A stretch of DNA of 64,000 nt from Thiomicrorhabdus sp. zzn3 (GTDB lineage Bacteria; Pseudomonadota; Gammaproteobacteria; Thiomicrospirales; Thiomicrospiraceae): positions 310,001 to 374,000 of the forward strand of contig NZ_JARUQS010000001.1 of assembly GCF_029767755.1 (NCBI RefSeq). Reading direction: 5' to 3'. The notes beneath the pieces are model-generated. The model saw only the letters and a list, made by a program, of their open reading frames with translations, searched no databases and was not told the origin of the DNA. The position numbers were made by a program, and so were the translations under genes. Positions within the stretch are counted from its first letter, which is position 1, and each line of letters opens with the position of its first letter. This document shows, one piece after another, positions 1 through 10,646 of the stretch.

Positions 1-846
1 ATGGACTACAGCAAAATGTTGGTCGAGCATGCCAATTCGGGGGCGGATGTTACCATCGGTTGTATTGAAGTGCCGCGAGAAGAGGCCAAAGGGTTCGGGG
101 TGATGTCGGTCGATGAGAACTTTCGCATCACCAAATTTACCGAAAAACCGGCGGATCCGGATTCCATGCCGGGCAAGCCGGATGTGGCGTTGGCTTCGAT
201 GGGAATTTATGTTTTTTCGACTGAATTTCTGTTTCAGAAGTTGATAGAAGACCGTGACAACCCGGACTCCTCGCGTGATTTCGGTAAGGACATTATTCCT
301 TCGATTATCGAGGACTGGATTGCCCGTGCTTATCCGTTTGTCGATGAAGAAAAAGGAGAGCCGCTTTACTGGCGAGACGTAGGCACTATTGAGTCGTTCT
401 GGAAAGCTAATCTGGATTTGTGTTCGATTGAACCCGAGTTGAATCTATATGATCGCGATTGGCCGATTTGGACCTACCAGGCGCAAATGCCACCTGCCAA
501 ATTTACCTTCGATGATGAGGGGCGACGCGGTGAAGCGATCGATTCATTGGTTGCGGGCGGATGTATTATTTCCGGGGCGCGTATCAAGCGTTCGGTGATC
601 TCCAGCGGCAACCGTATCCACAGTTATTCTTTGATCAAAGATTCCGTGCTGCTGCCGCGTGTGGAAGTGGGACGCAACTGTCGAATTCAGAACGCGGTGA
701 TCGATAAAGGGACTTTTATTCCGGAAGGAACCGTCATCGGTGAAGATCCGGTCGCCGATGCAGAGCGTTTTTATGTGGAAGAGGCTTCAGGAATCGTATT
801 GGTGACGCCGGATATGTTTGGTCAGCGACTGCACATGATTCGTTAA
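1..846 (+). CDS. glgC: Glucose-1-phosphate adenylyltransferase, C-terminal part (cut by window start)
   Basis: Makes ADP-glucose from glucose-1-phosphate and ATP, the committed step of bacterial glycogen synthesis. The 281 visible residues match the second half of the catalytic domain (segments DSSRDFGKDIIPSI and YWRDVGTIESFWKAN) and the C-terminal left-handed beta-helix that carries allosteric control (ISSGNRIHSYSLIKDSVLLP region). Family members are about 420 residues, so roughly 140 N-terminal residues, including the nucleotide-binding GG-x-GTRL loop, lie upstream of the window. The Met at base 1 is therefore internal, not the start. It is the first visible gene of a same-strand glycogen operon. 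A 73-base gap separates it from the GH57 gene. Confidence 0.95.
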   Translation: MDYSKMLVEHANSGADVTIGCIEVPREEAKGFGVMSVDENFRITKFTEKPADPDSMPGKPDVALASMGIYVFSTEFLFQKLIEDRDNPDSSRDFGKDIIPSIIEDWIARAYPFVDEEKGEPLYWRDVGTIESFWKANLDLCSIEPELNLYDRDWPIWTYQAQMPPAKFTFDDEGRRGEAIDSLVAGGCIISGARIKRSVISSGNRIHSYSLIKDSVLLPRVEVGRNCRIQNAVIDKGTFIPEGTVIGEDPVADAERFYVEEASGIVLVTPDMFGQRLHMIR

Positions 847-919
847 TAGATTCGTCTCTTACGTTCGATTATCCGAATTGAGGCGTGCTGGAACTTAGAC
901 GCTTCGGGGGTGGTTTAAG

Positions 920-2635
920 ATGGGAAGCAAAAAAATTAAAGTGGTGCTGTGTTGGCATATGCACCAGCCACACTATCGAGACGGCTTGGACGGCACTTAT
1001 CGTTTGCCGTGGGTGTACCTGCATGCCATTAAAGACTATACCGACATGGTATGGCATTTGGAAAACTGCCCTCGCGCCAAAGTGGTGGTGAATTTTGCAC
1101 CGGTATTGCTGGAACAGTTACAGGATTACGACCAGCAGATGCGTCGCTGGTTGCAAGACGGTTCTGCCATGCAGGATCCGCTGCTTAATCTGCTGGCTGG
1201 TGTGTCCCCGATTCCGCAAACGCCTGATGCTCGCGTTGAACTGGTCAGTGCCTGTCAACGTGCCTATGCACCCACCATGATCAATAGTCTGCCGCATTTT
1301 CGCGAGTTGGTCGACCTGTTGCAGTGCAGCGGGGCTCCGCAAGAACTCAATGAAGTCTGCCTGCACTATCTGAATGATCAGTTTTATATTGATCTTCTGG
1401 TTTGGTATCACCTGGCGTGGATGGGTATCAGTCTGCGTTCCGACCCGCGCGTCGTCCAGTTGATGGATAAAAAGCGTCGGTTTGATGCGAAGGATCGCAG
1501 GCAGCTTGTCGAGATCATGCGTGATGCGATCGCAGGGATTATCCCTCGCTATCGTAAACTCATGGAAAAGCGGCAGATCGAGATTTCCATGACGCCTTAC
1601 GGTCATCCGATCGTGCCTTTGTTGATCGATTTTGCCAGTATGAAAGAGGCGATGCCCGATGCGCCGGTGCCGATCTATCCGAGCTATCCTGACGGTTATG
1701 AGCGCGCCAAGTGGCATATGGAACACGGTTTTGACGTTTTTAGTCGGAATTTCGGGTGCAGGCCCAGCGGGATTTGGCTTTCTGAAGGGGCTGTGAGTAG
1801 CGAAGCGGTCGGTTTGCTGGATGAGTATGGCATTCGCTGGACCGCTTCCGGCGAAGGCGTTTGGCGGCACTCTTGTGAGGCCTCACATATTGATCAACAT
1901 GATTTGCATAGTAAAAGGGCGTTATATCAGCCGTTACAGCATGCTTCGCAAGACTGTGCGCTGTTTTTCCGTGACGACGGTTTATCCGACCTGATCGGGT
2001 TTCAATATAAAGACTGGCATCCGGGAGATGCGGCGAATGATTTTGTGCAACACCTGGAGAATATCGCCAACTTTCTTGGCGATAGGGTGAACGAGCATGT
2101 GGTATCGGTGATTTTGGACGGAGAAAACGCCTGGGAGTATTATCAGGATAACGCCAGTCATTTTCTTGAGGCGCTTTACGATCGACTCAGCGACCACCCG
2201 AAAATAGAGATGACCACCTTCAGCGAGGCTCTCGATAATGGAGCAAAACCCCGCCACCTTCCGGTTTTGAAGGCCGGCAGCTGGGTGTATGGTTCCTTTT
2301 CAACCTGGATTGGCGATGAAGATAAAAATAAAGCGTGGGATCTGCTGGTCGAGGCCAAACAGTGTTTTGACAAAGTAATCGCTTCCGGAAAACTGTCATC
2401 CAAAGACCAGGAAGCGGCCATTCAGCAGTTGGCGGTTTGCGAGGGGTCGGATTGGTTCTGGTGGTTTGGTGATTACAATCCGTCCGACAGTGTGCGGGAT
2501 TTTGACCAACTCTATCGGCGTCATTTGAGAAGGCTTTACGAGATGTTGCAAGAACCGGTGCCCGAATCCCTGGATATTCCCATTTCTCAAGGTGGCGGGG
2601 ATATGGAAAACTCGGGCACCATGCGACGCAATTGA
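920..2635 (+). CDS. Glycoside hydrolase family 57 protein (amylase / 4-alpha-glucanotransferase type)
   Basis: A cytoplasmic alpha-glucan-active enzyme of 571 residues with no signal peptide. GH57 conserved region 1 is seen at residues 13-18 (HMHQPH). The nucleophile region is GIWLSEGA with Glu289, and the acid/base region is LDGENAW with Asp400 and Glu402. GH57 members hydrolyse or transfer alpha-1,4-glucan chains; a few form branches. Which activity this one has cannot be told from sequence alone. Its position between glgC and malQ makes trimming or rearranging of glycogen chains the likely job. A purine-rich stretch (GGGGGTGG, about 906-913) precedes the ATG. The gene is followed after 36 bases by malQ. 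Confidence 0.9.
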   Translation: MGSKKIKVVLCWHMHQPHYRDGLDGTYRLPWVYLHAIKDYTDMVWHLENCPRAKVVVNFAPVLLEQLQDYDQQMRRWLQDGSAMQDPLLNLLAGVSPIPQTPDARVELVSACQRAYAPTMINSLPHFRELVDLLQCSGAPQELNEVCLHYLNDQFYIDLLVWYHLAWMGISLRSDPRVVQLMDKKRRFDAKDRRQLVEIMRDAIAGIIPRYRKLMEKRQIEISMTPYGHPIVPLLIDFASMKEAMPDAPVPIYPSYPDGYERAKWHMEHGFDVFSRNFGCRPSGIWLSEGAVSSEAVGLLDEYGIRWTASGEGVWRHSCEASHIDQHDLHSKRALYQPLQHASQDCALFFRDDGLSDLIGFQYKDWHPGDAANDFVQHLENIANFLGDRVNEHVVSVILDGENAWEYYQDNASHFLEALYDRLSDHPKIEMTTFSEALDNGAKPRHLPVLKAGSWVYGSFSTWIGDEDKNKAWDLLVEAKQCFDKVIASGKLSSKDQEAAIQQLAVCEGSDWFWWFGDYNPSDSVRDFDQLYRRHLRRLYEMLQEPVPESLDIPISQGGGDMENSGTMRRN

Positions 2636-2671
2636 CAGGCACCCTAGCGTAAGGCACAGAGGAGAAAGGCG

Positions 2672-4111
2672 ATGAAACGGAACAGACAGGCAGGCGTATT
2701 GCTTCATCCCACCTCTTTGCCGAACAGCGATAAGCGCCCCGGCCAACTCAATGACCAGGCCTGGCGGTTTTTAGAGTGGATGCAGCAGGCCGGGCTCTCG
2801 ATTTGGCAGATGCTGCCGTTGACCGAGCCGCATGAGGACCGCTCGCCTTATCAGGCGGTGTCCGCCTTTGCTCTGAACCCGGCCTTATTGCCGGAGGGTT
2901 GGCAGCAGATGGTCGACGAAGGGGCGTTTGAACGCTATGTGCAGCATCCCCCGCACTGGCTGGAAGATTATGCCTTGTTTATGGCGATTCGCCATCAGCA
3001 GAATTCGGCTTCCTGGCGCGAATGGCCGCATGCCCTCAAAAAACGCGATGCAGAAGCGTTGGAGACGTTTAAAGAGACGCATCGTTCTGCGATTACCCAG
3101 CTTAAGCGTCAGCAGTTTGCTTTGCATACTTTGTGGCAACGATTTAAGGCGGATGCCAATGCCAAAGGGATCGAACTGTTCGGGGATATGCCGATTTTTG
3201 TTGCTTTCGACAGTGCGGATGTATGGGCCAATCCCGATCAGTTCAAACTGGATGATCAGTTGAACCCGACGGTGGTCACGGGGGTGCCCCCGGATTATTT
3301 TTCCGAAACCGGTCAACGCTGGGGAAACCCGCATTATGATTGGGAAAGGATGCAGGAAACCGGTTTTGACTGGTGGGTAAAGCGCGTCGAATCGGCGTTG
3401 GCGCAGTTTGATCTGTTGCGCATCGATCACTTTCGAGGCCTGGAGGCCTGTTGGGAAATCGATGCCGCCGAAGAAACGGCAATCAACGGCCGCTGGGTGA
3501 AGGTGCCGGGGGAAGCGTTATTGGCGAAGCTGCAGCAAGAGTTTCCAGATCTGCCTTTGGTTGCGGAAGATTTAGGAATTATTACCCCGGAAGTGGTCGC
3601 ATTAAAAGAGCGCTTCGACCTGCCCGGCATGTCGGTGCTGCAGTTCGGCTTCAACGGTTTGCCGGACAATCCGCATTCTTTGGCCGAGCAGGTGGAGCAT
3701 TCGATAACCTATACGGGTACCCATGATAATGATACGACATTGGGTTGGTTCAACTCTTTGGATCAAGGCGCTCAAGCATGGGTTTGGGAACAGTTGTTCG
3801 AAACGGCCAAGAACGATCTTGAGCAGGCGGGCTTGCCGCTGAAAATGCCCTGGCCGTTGATCTCCGCCGCTTTGGACAGCGTCGCCGAGACGGTGATCGT
3901 GCCGATGCAGGATTGGCTGATGCTGGACGGCGAACATCGCATGAACATTCCGGGTACCACCGAGGGTAACTGGTGCTGGCAGTTTGAATGGCAAGCCCTG
4001 CCAGACGAATTAGCCGGCCGAATCCATCGATTGTTGGAACAGACACGGCGCTTGAAATCGTCGGAACCGGGCCAGCATGCAAACCATGAACAGACAATTG
4101 AATTAGATTAA
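2672..4111 (+). CDS. malQ: 4-alpha-glucanotransferase (amylomaltase, GH77)
   Basis: Transfers alpha-1,4-glucan segments between maltodextrins, recycling short chains released from glycogen. The 479-residue length fits GH77. The catalytic set is intact: nucleophile Asp252 in LLRIDHFRGL, acid/base Glu299 in VAEDLG, and the third acid Asp352 in GTHDNDTT. The N-terminal GVLLHPTSLP signature is also present. A clear ribosome-binding site (GAGGAGAAAGG) lies before the ATG. It is third in the glycogen operon, between the GH57 gene and glgB, which argues for glycogen metabolism rather than a maltose regulon; no maltose transporter is present. Confidence 0.95.
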   Translation: MKRNRQAGVLLHPTSLPNSDKRPGQLNDQAWRFLEWMQQAGLSIWQMLPLTEPHEDRSPYQAVSAFALNPALLPEGWQQMVDEGAFERYVQHPPHWLEDYALFMAIRHQQNSASWREWPHALKKRDAEALETFKETHRSAITQLKRQQFALHTLWQRFKADANAKGIELFGDMPIFVAFDSADVWANPDQFKLDDQLNPTVVTGVPPDYFSETGQRWGNPHYDWERMQETGFDWWVKRVESALAQFDLLRIDHFRGLEACWEIDAAEETAINGRWVKVPGEALLAKLQQEFPDLPLVAEDLGIITPEVVALKERFDLPGMSVLQFGFNGLPDNPHSLAEQVEHSITYTGTHDNDTTLGWFNSLDQGAQAWVWEQLFETAKNDLEQAGLPLKMPWPLISAALDSVAETVIVPMQDWLMLDGEHRMNIPGTTEGNWCWQFEWQALPDELAGRIHRLLEQTRRLKSSEPGQHANHEQTIELD

Positions 4112-4132
4112 TTAGCAAAGCTCAGACAGATT

Positions 4133-6367
4133 ATGCCAACACAAACCACCCAACGCCCATCCCTTAATGAAGCCATCCAGCGTTTGCAGCAAGGGCGGCA
4201 TCATGATCCGTTTACCTATTTGGGGTGTCACAAGGTCAGCGTAGAGCGCGGTTCAAATAAAACCGAACAGGCCTGGGTAGTTCGCGAATGGCTGCCTACG
4301 GCGGAAACGGCGGCTATTTTGGATCTGGAGCAACGAGCCATTGCATTGACGCGAGTGGAGGGCAGTGACCTGTTCGAAGTGCATCTAACCGCGCAACAGA
4401 AAACGAATTTACCGCAGCATTATGAAGTTCAATGGTCGGAAGCGGACGGTTCGCAACATCAAACGGTATCGCCCTACACATTTTTACCGCAAATCGGGGA
4501 GTTGGACCTGCATCTGTTTGCCGAAGGGCGTCACTGGCATTTGTATGATGTACTCGGCGCTCATCCGCTCACGGTAGATGGGGTTGCGGGAGTACGTTTT
4601 GCGGTATGGGCTCCGGCTGCGGAACGGGTGTCGGTGGTCGGCGACTTCAACGGCTGGCACGGTTTGCGTCATCCGATGCGCGTGCTGGGCGGTTCCGGGG
4701 TGTGGGAGCTGTTCATTCCTGGACTGCAGTCGGGTGATCTCTACAAGTTTGAAATTCGTAATCGCCATAGCGGGCATTGCCTGGTGAAAACCGACCCTTA
4801 CGCCCAAGCGATGGAAGTTCGCCCATCTACCGGGTGCCATGTTTATCAGTCGGATTATCAGTGGCAAGACCAGGTCTGGCAGGAATCGCGGAAACAGTTT
4901 GATTGGCAGAGGGCACCGATTAATATCTATGAAGTGCACTTGGGTTCTTGGCAGCGAGCCGACGACGGCGGCTTTTTGAGCTACCGAGAGATCGCCCATC
5001 GATTGGTGGAATATGTTAAATGGATGGGCTACACCCATATTGAACTGCTGCCCGTCTCCGAGCACCCGTTGGATCAATCGTGGGGCTACCAAACGACCGG
5101 GTATTTTGCGCCGACCAGCCGATTCGGGTCGCCGGACGATTTTCGTTATTTCGTTGACCATTGTCACCAAAACGGCATCGGCGTGTTTTTGGATTGGGTT
5201 CCGGCCCATTTCCCCAAGGATGAATTCGCCTTGGGACGCTTTGACGGCAGTGCCTTGTATGAACATGAAGATCCCATGAAAGGGGAACATCAGGACTGGG
5301 GAACCTATATTTTCAATTTTGGTCGCAACGAGGTGCGCAATTTTCTGATCAGCAATGCGCTTTACTGGATCAAGGAATTGCATATCGACGGTCTGCGGGT
5401 GGATGCGGTGGCCTCCATGCTCTATCTCGATTATTCGCGGGAAGCCGGTCAGTGGGTGCCGAATGAGTATGGCGGACGCGAAAACCTGGAGGCGATCGAT
5501 TTTTTGCGAGTGCTGAATGAAGAGGTGCATGCCCAGTGTCCGGGCGCCGTGGTCATGGCCGAAGAGTCGACGTCCTGGCCGATGGTGTCGCGTCCGACCT
5601 GGATGGGGGGGCTGGGTTTTTCCATGAAGTGGAATATGGGCTGGATGAACGATACCTTGAGCTATTTTGAAAAAGAGCCGGTGTATCGAGCTTATCACCA
5701 TAACGAACTGACCTTCAGTCAGATGTACGCCTATAGCGAAAACTTCATCCTGCCTTTATCGCATGACGAAGTGGTGCATATGAAAGGGTCGTTGATCGGC
5801 AAAATGCCGGGAGACGACTGGCAAAAAGCCGCAAACCTAAGATTGCTGCTGGCTTATCAGATGCTGAATCCGGGCAAGAAACTGTTGTTTATGGGCGGCG
5901 AATTCGCGCAGTGGAGCGAATGGAACGAATCTCGGGCGCTGGATTGGCATTTGTGCGATGTGCCTTTGAATCGCGGCATTCAGTTGATGGCGCAAGCTTT
6001 GAATCATCTGTATCGTCAGCACCCTTCTCTGTATACTCGGGATTTTGAAAGCCACGGTTTTGAGTGGATCGACTGTCATGATTATCAGCAATCGGTACTG
6101 AGTTTTATGCGTTGTAGTGAAGAGGAAACTCTGATTTGCCTGTTTAATTTTACCCCGGTGCCGCGTACCCATTACCGCGTTGGTTTGCCGCAAAGCGGCC
6201 GCTATCAAGAGCTGCTTAATTCGGATGCGGAAATCTTCGGTGGCGGCAATATGGGCAATGAAGGCGGGGTGCACAGCGATCCTATCGTGTGGATGAATCA
6301 GCCCTGTTCGGCTGAGCTGACACTGCCTCCACTGGGTGTGTTGGTGTTGAAGCGGGTGAGTGATTAA
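4133..6367 (+). CDS. glgB: 1,4-alpha-glucan branching enzyme
   Basis: Creates alpha-1,6 branches in glycogen by cutting and re-attaching alpha-1,4 segments. The 744-residue protein has the long form typical of proteobacteria: an N-terminal extra domain (about 1-115), a CBM48 module (about 125-215, containing RFAVWAPAA and VVGDFNGW), a GH13 barrel and a C-terminal all-beta domain. Catalytic residues are intact: nucleophile Asp424 in GLRVDAVAS, acid/base Glu477 in VMAEEST, and Asp545 in LSHDEVVH. It begins 21 bases after malQ. No strong ribosome-binding site is visible, so expression may depend on coupling. Confidence 0.97.
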   Translation: MPTQTTQRPSLNEAIQRLQQGRHHDPFTYLGCHKVSVERGSNKTEQAWVVREWLPTAETAAILDLEQRAIALTRVEGSDLFEVHLTAQQKTNLPQHYEVQWSEADGSQHQTVSPYTFLPQIGELDLHLFAEGRHWHLYDVLGAHPLTVDGVAGVRFAVWAPAAERVSVVGDFNGWHGLRHPMRVLGGSGVWELFIPGLQSGDLYKFEIRNRHSGHCLVKTDPYAQAMEVRPSTGCHVYQSDYQWQDQVWQESRKQFDWQRAPINIYEVHLGSWQRADDGGFLSYREIAHRLVEYVKWMGYTHIELLPVSEHPLDQSWGYQTTGYFAPTSRFGSPDDFRYFVDHCHQNGIGVFLDWVPAHFPKDEFALGRFDGSALYEHEDPMKGEHQDWGTYIFNFGRNEVRNFLISNALYWIKELHIDGLRVDAVASMLYLDYSREAGQWVPNEYGGRENLEAIDFLRVLNEEVHAQCPGAVVMAEESTSWPMVSRPTWMGGLGFSMKWNMGWMNDTLSYFEKEPVYRAYHHNELTFSQMYAYSENFILPLSHDEVVHMKGSLIGKMPGDDWQKAANLRLLLAYQMLNPGKKLLFMGGEFAQWSEWNESRALDWHLCDVPLNRGIQLMAQALNHLYRQHPSLYTRDFESHGFEWIDCHDYQQSVLSFMRCSEEETLICLFNFTPVPRTHYRVGLPQSGRYQELLNSDAEIFGGGNMGNEGGVHSDPIVWMNQPCSAELTLPPLGVLVLKRVSD

Positions 6368-6541
6368 AAGCCTTGTCATTCTGGGCAGGTTTGTATTTTT
6401 ATGGGCTTGTAAGCCGGAATGAGGAATCGATAACGCCTTTGCACGGCATGAGCTTTGACCAGGCCTGATGCTTTTTGTGGTCGGAAAAATGTTTTTAAAC
6501 CAAGATAACGAAATAATAAAAACCGGGATTGCGGAACCATA

Positions 6542-8059
6542 ATGAAGATTTTGTTTGCCACTTCTGAAGCTCATCCACTGATTAAGACCGGAGGGCTGGG
6601 CGATGTCAGCGGCAGTTTGCCCAACGCGTTGGCGGCGCTTAAACATAAAGTGCGCCTGGTATTGCCTGCTTATCAGGCCGTGATGAAAAAGTTGCCCGAG
6701 AAAAGCCTTAAAAAGGTGGCGGCATTCAGTGTCAGCGGCTGTGGGCGAAGCTTCAATGCACGGGTACTGCAACTCAAAGCCGGGGCGTTTGACGATATTC
6801 AGGTGCCGGTGTGGCTGATTGATATTCCCGAGCTGTTTGATCGACCGGGCAACCCTTATCTGGCCGAAGACGGTCATGACTGGTGGGACAACGGCGAACG
6901 CTTCGGCGTGTTTTCCAAAGTGGTGGCGGAATTGGCGATGGATCGATGCGGGCTCAAGTGGCAGCCCGATGTGGTGCATGTCAACGATTGGCAGACCGGG
7001 CTGGTGAGTGCGCTGTTGAGTGTTGAACCACAACGGCCTAAAACCGTATTTACCGTGCACAACATGGCGTATCCAGGACAGTTTCCGAAGTCGCTGTTTG
7101 ATCTGTTGGAGTTGCCTGCATCGCTGTGGCATATGGACGGTGTCGAGTTTTGGGGGCATTTCTCCATGTTGAAAGCCGGTTTGATCAAGTCGGACTGGGT
7201 GACCACGGTGAGCCCGACCTATGCCAAAGAGATCTGTTTTCCGGAGTTTGCCTACGGATTTGAAGGTGTGTTGCAGATGCGTAAAGAGCAAGGACGGCTC
7301 GTGGGGATTCTTAATGGCATTGACGAACATGTTTGGAGTCCGCAACACGATGAATTAATCGTCCAAAACTACTCGGTCAAAAAGGGACGCGTCAGCGGCA
7401 AGCTTAAAAATAAACGCCATTTGCTCGAGGAACTTTCCTTGGTCAAAGGGTTGCCGGAAAGCGAAATCGAACAGCACATTTCGAGTTGGATGAAAGCGCC
7501 GCTGATCGGACTGGTTGGGCGCTTGGTCGAGCAAAAAGGCATCGATTTGGTATTGCAAGTGTTGCCTGAGCTGCTCGATCAGACGGACGCTAATTTTGTG
7601 TTTGTAGGATCCGGAAACCGGCTTTACGAGGACGCTTTAAAGCAGTTTTCTCAAAACTATCCATATCGAGTTTGGACTTATGTGGGCTATTCGGAAAGCT
7701 TGGCCCACCAAGTGGAAGCGGGAGCAGATCTATTTTTGATGCCTTCGCGATTTGAACCTTGCGGCTTGAATCAAATGTACAGTTTGGCGTATGGCACGCC
7801 TCCGATTGTTCACCATACGGGTGGGCTGGCTGACACCGTTGTCAATGCCACGGATGAAAACCTTAAACAGAGCCTGGCGACCGGATTCGTCTTCTACGAT
7901 CCCAGTCGCCATGCCTTGAAATCGACCTTGTTACACGCGTTACATCTGTTTGCAAAGCCGCGAACCTGGCAGAAGATTCAGAAGACCGGGATGCAGCAGG
8001 AATTCGGCTGGAAAGCCAGCGCAAAGCGTTATGTAAAACTTTATTCGGAGGAGTGTTGA
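6542..8059 (+). CDS. glgA: Glycogen synthase (ADP-glucose, GT5)
   Basis: Adds glucose from ADP-glucose to the growing alpha-1,4 chain. The 505-residue protein has the GT5 N-terminal signature KTGGLGDVSGSLP (residues about 16-28), which binds ADP-glucose, and the C-terminal GT-B motif SRFEPCGLNQMY with the conserved Glu. A 174-base gap separates it from glgB, the largest gap within the glycogen operon; no convincing promoter or terminator was seen there. It is followed immediately by glgP with one base between stop and start. Confidence 0.96.
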   Translation: MKILFATSEAHPLIKTGGLGDVSGSLPNALAALKHKVRLVLPAYQAVMKKLPEKSLKKVAAFSVSGCGRSFNARVLQLKAGAFDDIQVPVWLIDIPELFDRPGNPYLAEDGHDWWDNGERFGVFSKVVAELAMDRCGLKWQPDVVHVNDWQTGLVSALLSVEPQRPKTVFTVHNMAYPGQFPKSLFDLLELPASLWHMDGVEFWGHFSMLKAGLIKSDWVTTVSPTYAKEICFPEFAYGFEGVLQMRKEQGRLVGILNGIDEHVWSPQHDELIVQNYSVKKGRVSGKLKNKRHLLEELSLVKGLPESEIEQHISSWMKAPLIGLVGRLVEQKGIDLVLQVLPELLDQTDANFVFVGSGNRLYEDALKQFSQNYPYRVWTYVGYSESLAHQVEAGADLFLMPSRFEPCGLNQMYSLAYGTPPIVHHTGGLADTVVNATDENLKQSLATGFVFYDPSRHALKSTLLHALHLFAKPRTWQKIQKTGMQQEFGWKASAKRYVKLYSEEC

Positions 8060-8060
8060 A

Positions 8061-10544
8061 ATGCCCAGTCAACTCGAAGCTAAACGACTCGAAGTCATGA
8101 CCGAAATGCTGCAGCATGTAGGAATGAGCAGAGAGGATATTGAAACGGATTTCCTGAAGTACCTTTGCCATACGTTGGGGCGCAGTATTACCTCCGAAGA
8201 CTATTATCTGTTCAAGGCGCTTTCCTATGCGACCCGTGACCGTCTAATGACGCACTGGAAAAAAACCTGGGAGCGCTACAATGCGGAAAAGGGCAAGCGC
8301 GCTTACTACCTGTCGATGGAGTTTCTGATCGGACGTTCGCTGACGAACAATTTACTGAATTTGGGGGTAGAAAACGAAACGGAGCAGGCACTGTACGATT
8401 TGGGACTCAGTCTCGAAGAGATCGAAGAAGCGGAGCGTGATGCCGGTTTAGGAAATGGTGGCCTGGGGCGTTTGGCGGCCTGCTTTATGGACAGCTGCGC
8501 TACGTTGAAATTGCCGGTGATGGGCTACGGTTTACGCTACGAATACGGCATGTTCCGCCAAATCATTCAGAACGGGTTTCAGGTGGAAGAGCCCGATCAC
8601 TGGCTGGGATTAGGGCCTTATCCATGGGAGATTCAGCGAGCCGAATACACCCAGGTGGTGAAGTTCGGTGGCGAATCCAGGCAGTATGTCGATCCGGTCA
8701 CCGGTGAGATGACGGTGCACTGGGAGCATGCCGAAGTGGTGTTGGCCGTGCCGTTTGATGTGCCGATTCCGGGATTCAAAAACGAAACCGTCAATACCTT
8801 GCGGTTATGGTCGGCGATGGCTCAGGAAGGGTTTGACCTGTCCGAGTTTAATGCGGGGTCATACCATGAAGCGGTGGCCAAAAAGGCCGAAGCGGAAAAC
8901 ATCACCATGGTGTTGTATCCGAACGATGCCAGTGAAAATGGTAAGGAGTTGCGTCTTAAACAGCAGTACTTCTTGGTCTCGGCAAGTTTGCAGGATGTGA
9001 TGGGGCAGTGGAAGGCGCGTTATGGCGATTTCACCGATTTTGCCGAAAATAACGCGTTTCAATTGAATGACACTCATCCAAGTTTGGCGGTGGCTGAGCT
9101 GATGCGGCTGTTGGTGGATAAGGAAAAAATGGGCTGGGAAGCCGCTTGGGAGATTACCACTCAAACGATGGCTTATACCAATCATACGTTGTTGCCGGAG
9201 GCCCTGGAAAAATGGCCGGTTTCATTGTTCGGACGTTTGTTGCCACGCCCACTGGAAATTATTTTTGAGATCAACCGACGCTTTTTGAGTCAGGTGGCGA
9301 TGCATTGGCCGGGTGATGTGGCGCGTCAGCGACGTATGTCGTTGATTGATGAGCATAATAATGTCTGTATGGCTTATCTGGCGATTGTCGGTTCTCACTC
9401 GGTCAACGGGGTGGCTGAGCTGCATTCCAATTTGTTGAAGAATGGCTTGTTCAACGATTTCTATGAGCTATGGCCGGAAAAGTTCAATAACAAAACCAAC
9501 GGCGTGACCCAGCGCCGCTGGTTGGCGGGGTGCAATCCGAAATTGCGCGCCTTATTGAAGGCGCATATCGGTGAGGAGTGGATTACCGATTTGAACCAGT
9601 TAAAGCGGATCGAACCTTTGGCCGAGGATGCACGTTTTCAGCAGGCCTGGCATGACGTCAAGCAGTCCAACAAACAGCATTTAGCAGATCTGGTTAAAAA
9701 AGAAACCGGCGTCGAGCTGAACGTCAATTCGATGTTTGATGTCCAGGTTAAGCGAATCCATGAATACAAGCGCCAGTTGTTGAACGTGCTGCATGTGATT
9801 CATCTGTATTCACGTATCAAGCGTGGCGATGCCGAAAACTGGACCAACCGCAGTGTGATTTTCGGCGGCAAGGCGGCTCCCGGGTATGCGATGGCCAAAA
9901 AAATCATCAAATTGATCAATAACGTGGCGCAGGTGGTCAATTCGGATCCAGATGTGGGGGATAAGCTGAAAGTGGTCTTTTTCCCTAATTATCGGGTCTC
10001 GGCCATGGAGGTCATTTGCCCGGGAACGGATCTGTCCGAGCAGATTTCTACAGCAGGTAAAGAGGCGTCTGGAACCGGTAATATGAAGTTCATGATGAAT
10101 GGCGCTTTGACCATCGGCACTTTGGATGGGGCGAATGTAGAGATTCATGAAGCGGTAGGGGATGAGAATTTCTTTCTATTTGGTCTGCATACTCAGGATG
10201 TGGAGGCGCTGCGCAGAGATTACCATCCTCAGAGCTATATCGATCAAAGCTACGATCTGCAAGCAGTGATGGGATTGTTGGAATCAGGTCATTTCAGTCA
10301 ATTTGAACCGGGGATTTTCGACGACATTATCCGCTCGATGAAAAGTCCAAGTGATCCGTGGATGACATTGGCCGATTTCCAGAGTTATATCAATGTTCAG
10401 CAGGATGCCGCACAGGCCTACCAAAACCGTGAAGCCTGGGTGAAGAAAAGTATTATCAACAGCGCGCGCAGCGGTATTTTTTCTACTGATCGTACGATGG
10501 CTGAATACAACCGGGATATCTGGAAACTGACGCCTTTAAACTGA
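8061..10544 (+). CDS. glgP: Glycogen / alpha-glucan phosphorylase
   Basis: Releases glucose-1-phosphate from non-reducing ends of glycogen. The 827-residue GT35 protein has the glycine-rich GNGGLGRLAACFMDS segment near residues 132-146. The PLP-lysine region is EASGTGNMKFMMNGA, with Lys676 as the Schiff-base residue. GGAGGAG (8047-8053) lies 7 bases before the ATG, giving a strong start. It is the last gene of the glycogen operon; a hairpin (10626-10646) and a 393-base intergenic stretch follow. Confidence 0.97.
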   Translation: MPSQLEAKRLEVMTEMLQHVGMSREDIETDFLKYLCHTLGRSITSEDYYLFKALSYATRDRLMTHWKKTWERYNAEKGKRAYYLSMEFLIGRSLTNNLLNLGVENETEQALYDLGLSLEEIEEAERDAGLGNGGLGRLAACFMDSCATLKLPVMGYGLRYEYGMFRQIIQNGFQVEEPDHWLGLGPYPWEIQRAEYTQVVKFGGESRQYVDPVTGEMTVHWEHAEVVLAVPFDVPIPGFKNETVNTLRLWSAMAQEGFDLSEFNAGSYHEAVAKKAEAENITMVLYPNDASENGKELRLKQQYFLVSASLQDVMGQWKARYGDFTDFAENNAFQLNDTHPSLAVAELMRLLVDKEKMGWEAAWEITTQTMAYTNHTLLPEALEKWPVSLFGRLLPRPLEIIFEINRRFLSQVAMHWPGDVARQRRMSLIDEHNNVCMAYLAIVGSHSVNGVAELHSNLLKNGLFNDFYELWPEKFNNKTNGVTQRRWLAGCNPKLRALLKAHIGEEWITDLNQLKRIEPLAEDARFQQAWHDVKQSNKQHLADLVKKETGVELNVNSMFDVQVKRIHEYKRQLLNVLHVIHLYSRIKRGDAENWTNRSVIFGGKAAPGYAMAKKIIKLINNVAQVVNSDPDVGDKLKVVFFPNYRVSAMEVICPGTDLSEQISTAGKEASGTGNMKFMMNGALTIGTLDGANVEIHEAVGDENFFLFGLHTQDVEALRRDYHPQSYIDQSYDLQAVMGLLESGHFSQFEPGIFDDIIRSMKSPSDPWMTLADFQSYINVQQDAAQAYQNREAWVKKSIINSARSGIFSTDRTMAEYNRDIWKLTPLN

Positions 10545-10625
10545 AAAGCGTTTTTCAAGGTTGATTCCTGTGTGCTTACCAAGCAGTTGTCTTGTGAATG
10601 AGTGTGCTCTTTTGTTATTCCTACA

Positions 10626-10646
10626 GCCCACAAGTTCATTGTGGGC
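10626..10646. repeat. Perfect inverted repeat downstream of glgP
   Basis: GCCCACAA (10626-10633), loop GTTCA, then TTGTGGGC (10639-10646): a perfect 8-bp stem about 80 bases after the glgP stop. No T-run follows, so it is not a classical intrinsic terminator. It may stabilise the glycogen mRNA end or be part of a Rho-type ending. The rest of 10545-10880 holds no gene that I can support. Confidence 0.5.

Noticed and set aside
1-846. A complete 281-residue gene starting at base 1
   Set aside because: The reading frame begins mid-domain of GlgC; the Met aligns with an internal position, so this is a fragment cut by the window edge.
1118-8171. Long minus-strand open frames across the glycogen genes (for example 1118-1870, 4484-5701, 5837-7348)
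   Set aside because: They lie antisense to well-supported enzymes, have low-complexity His/Gln/Arg-rich translations and no recognisable domains.
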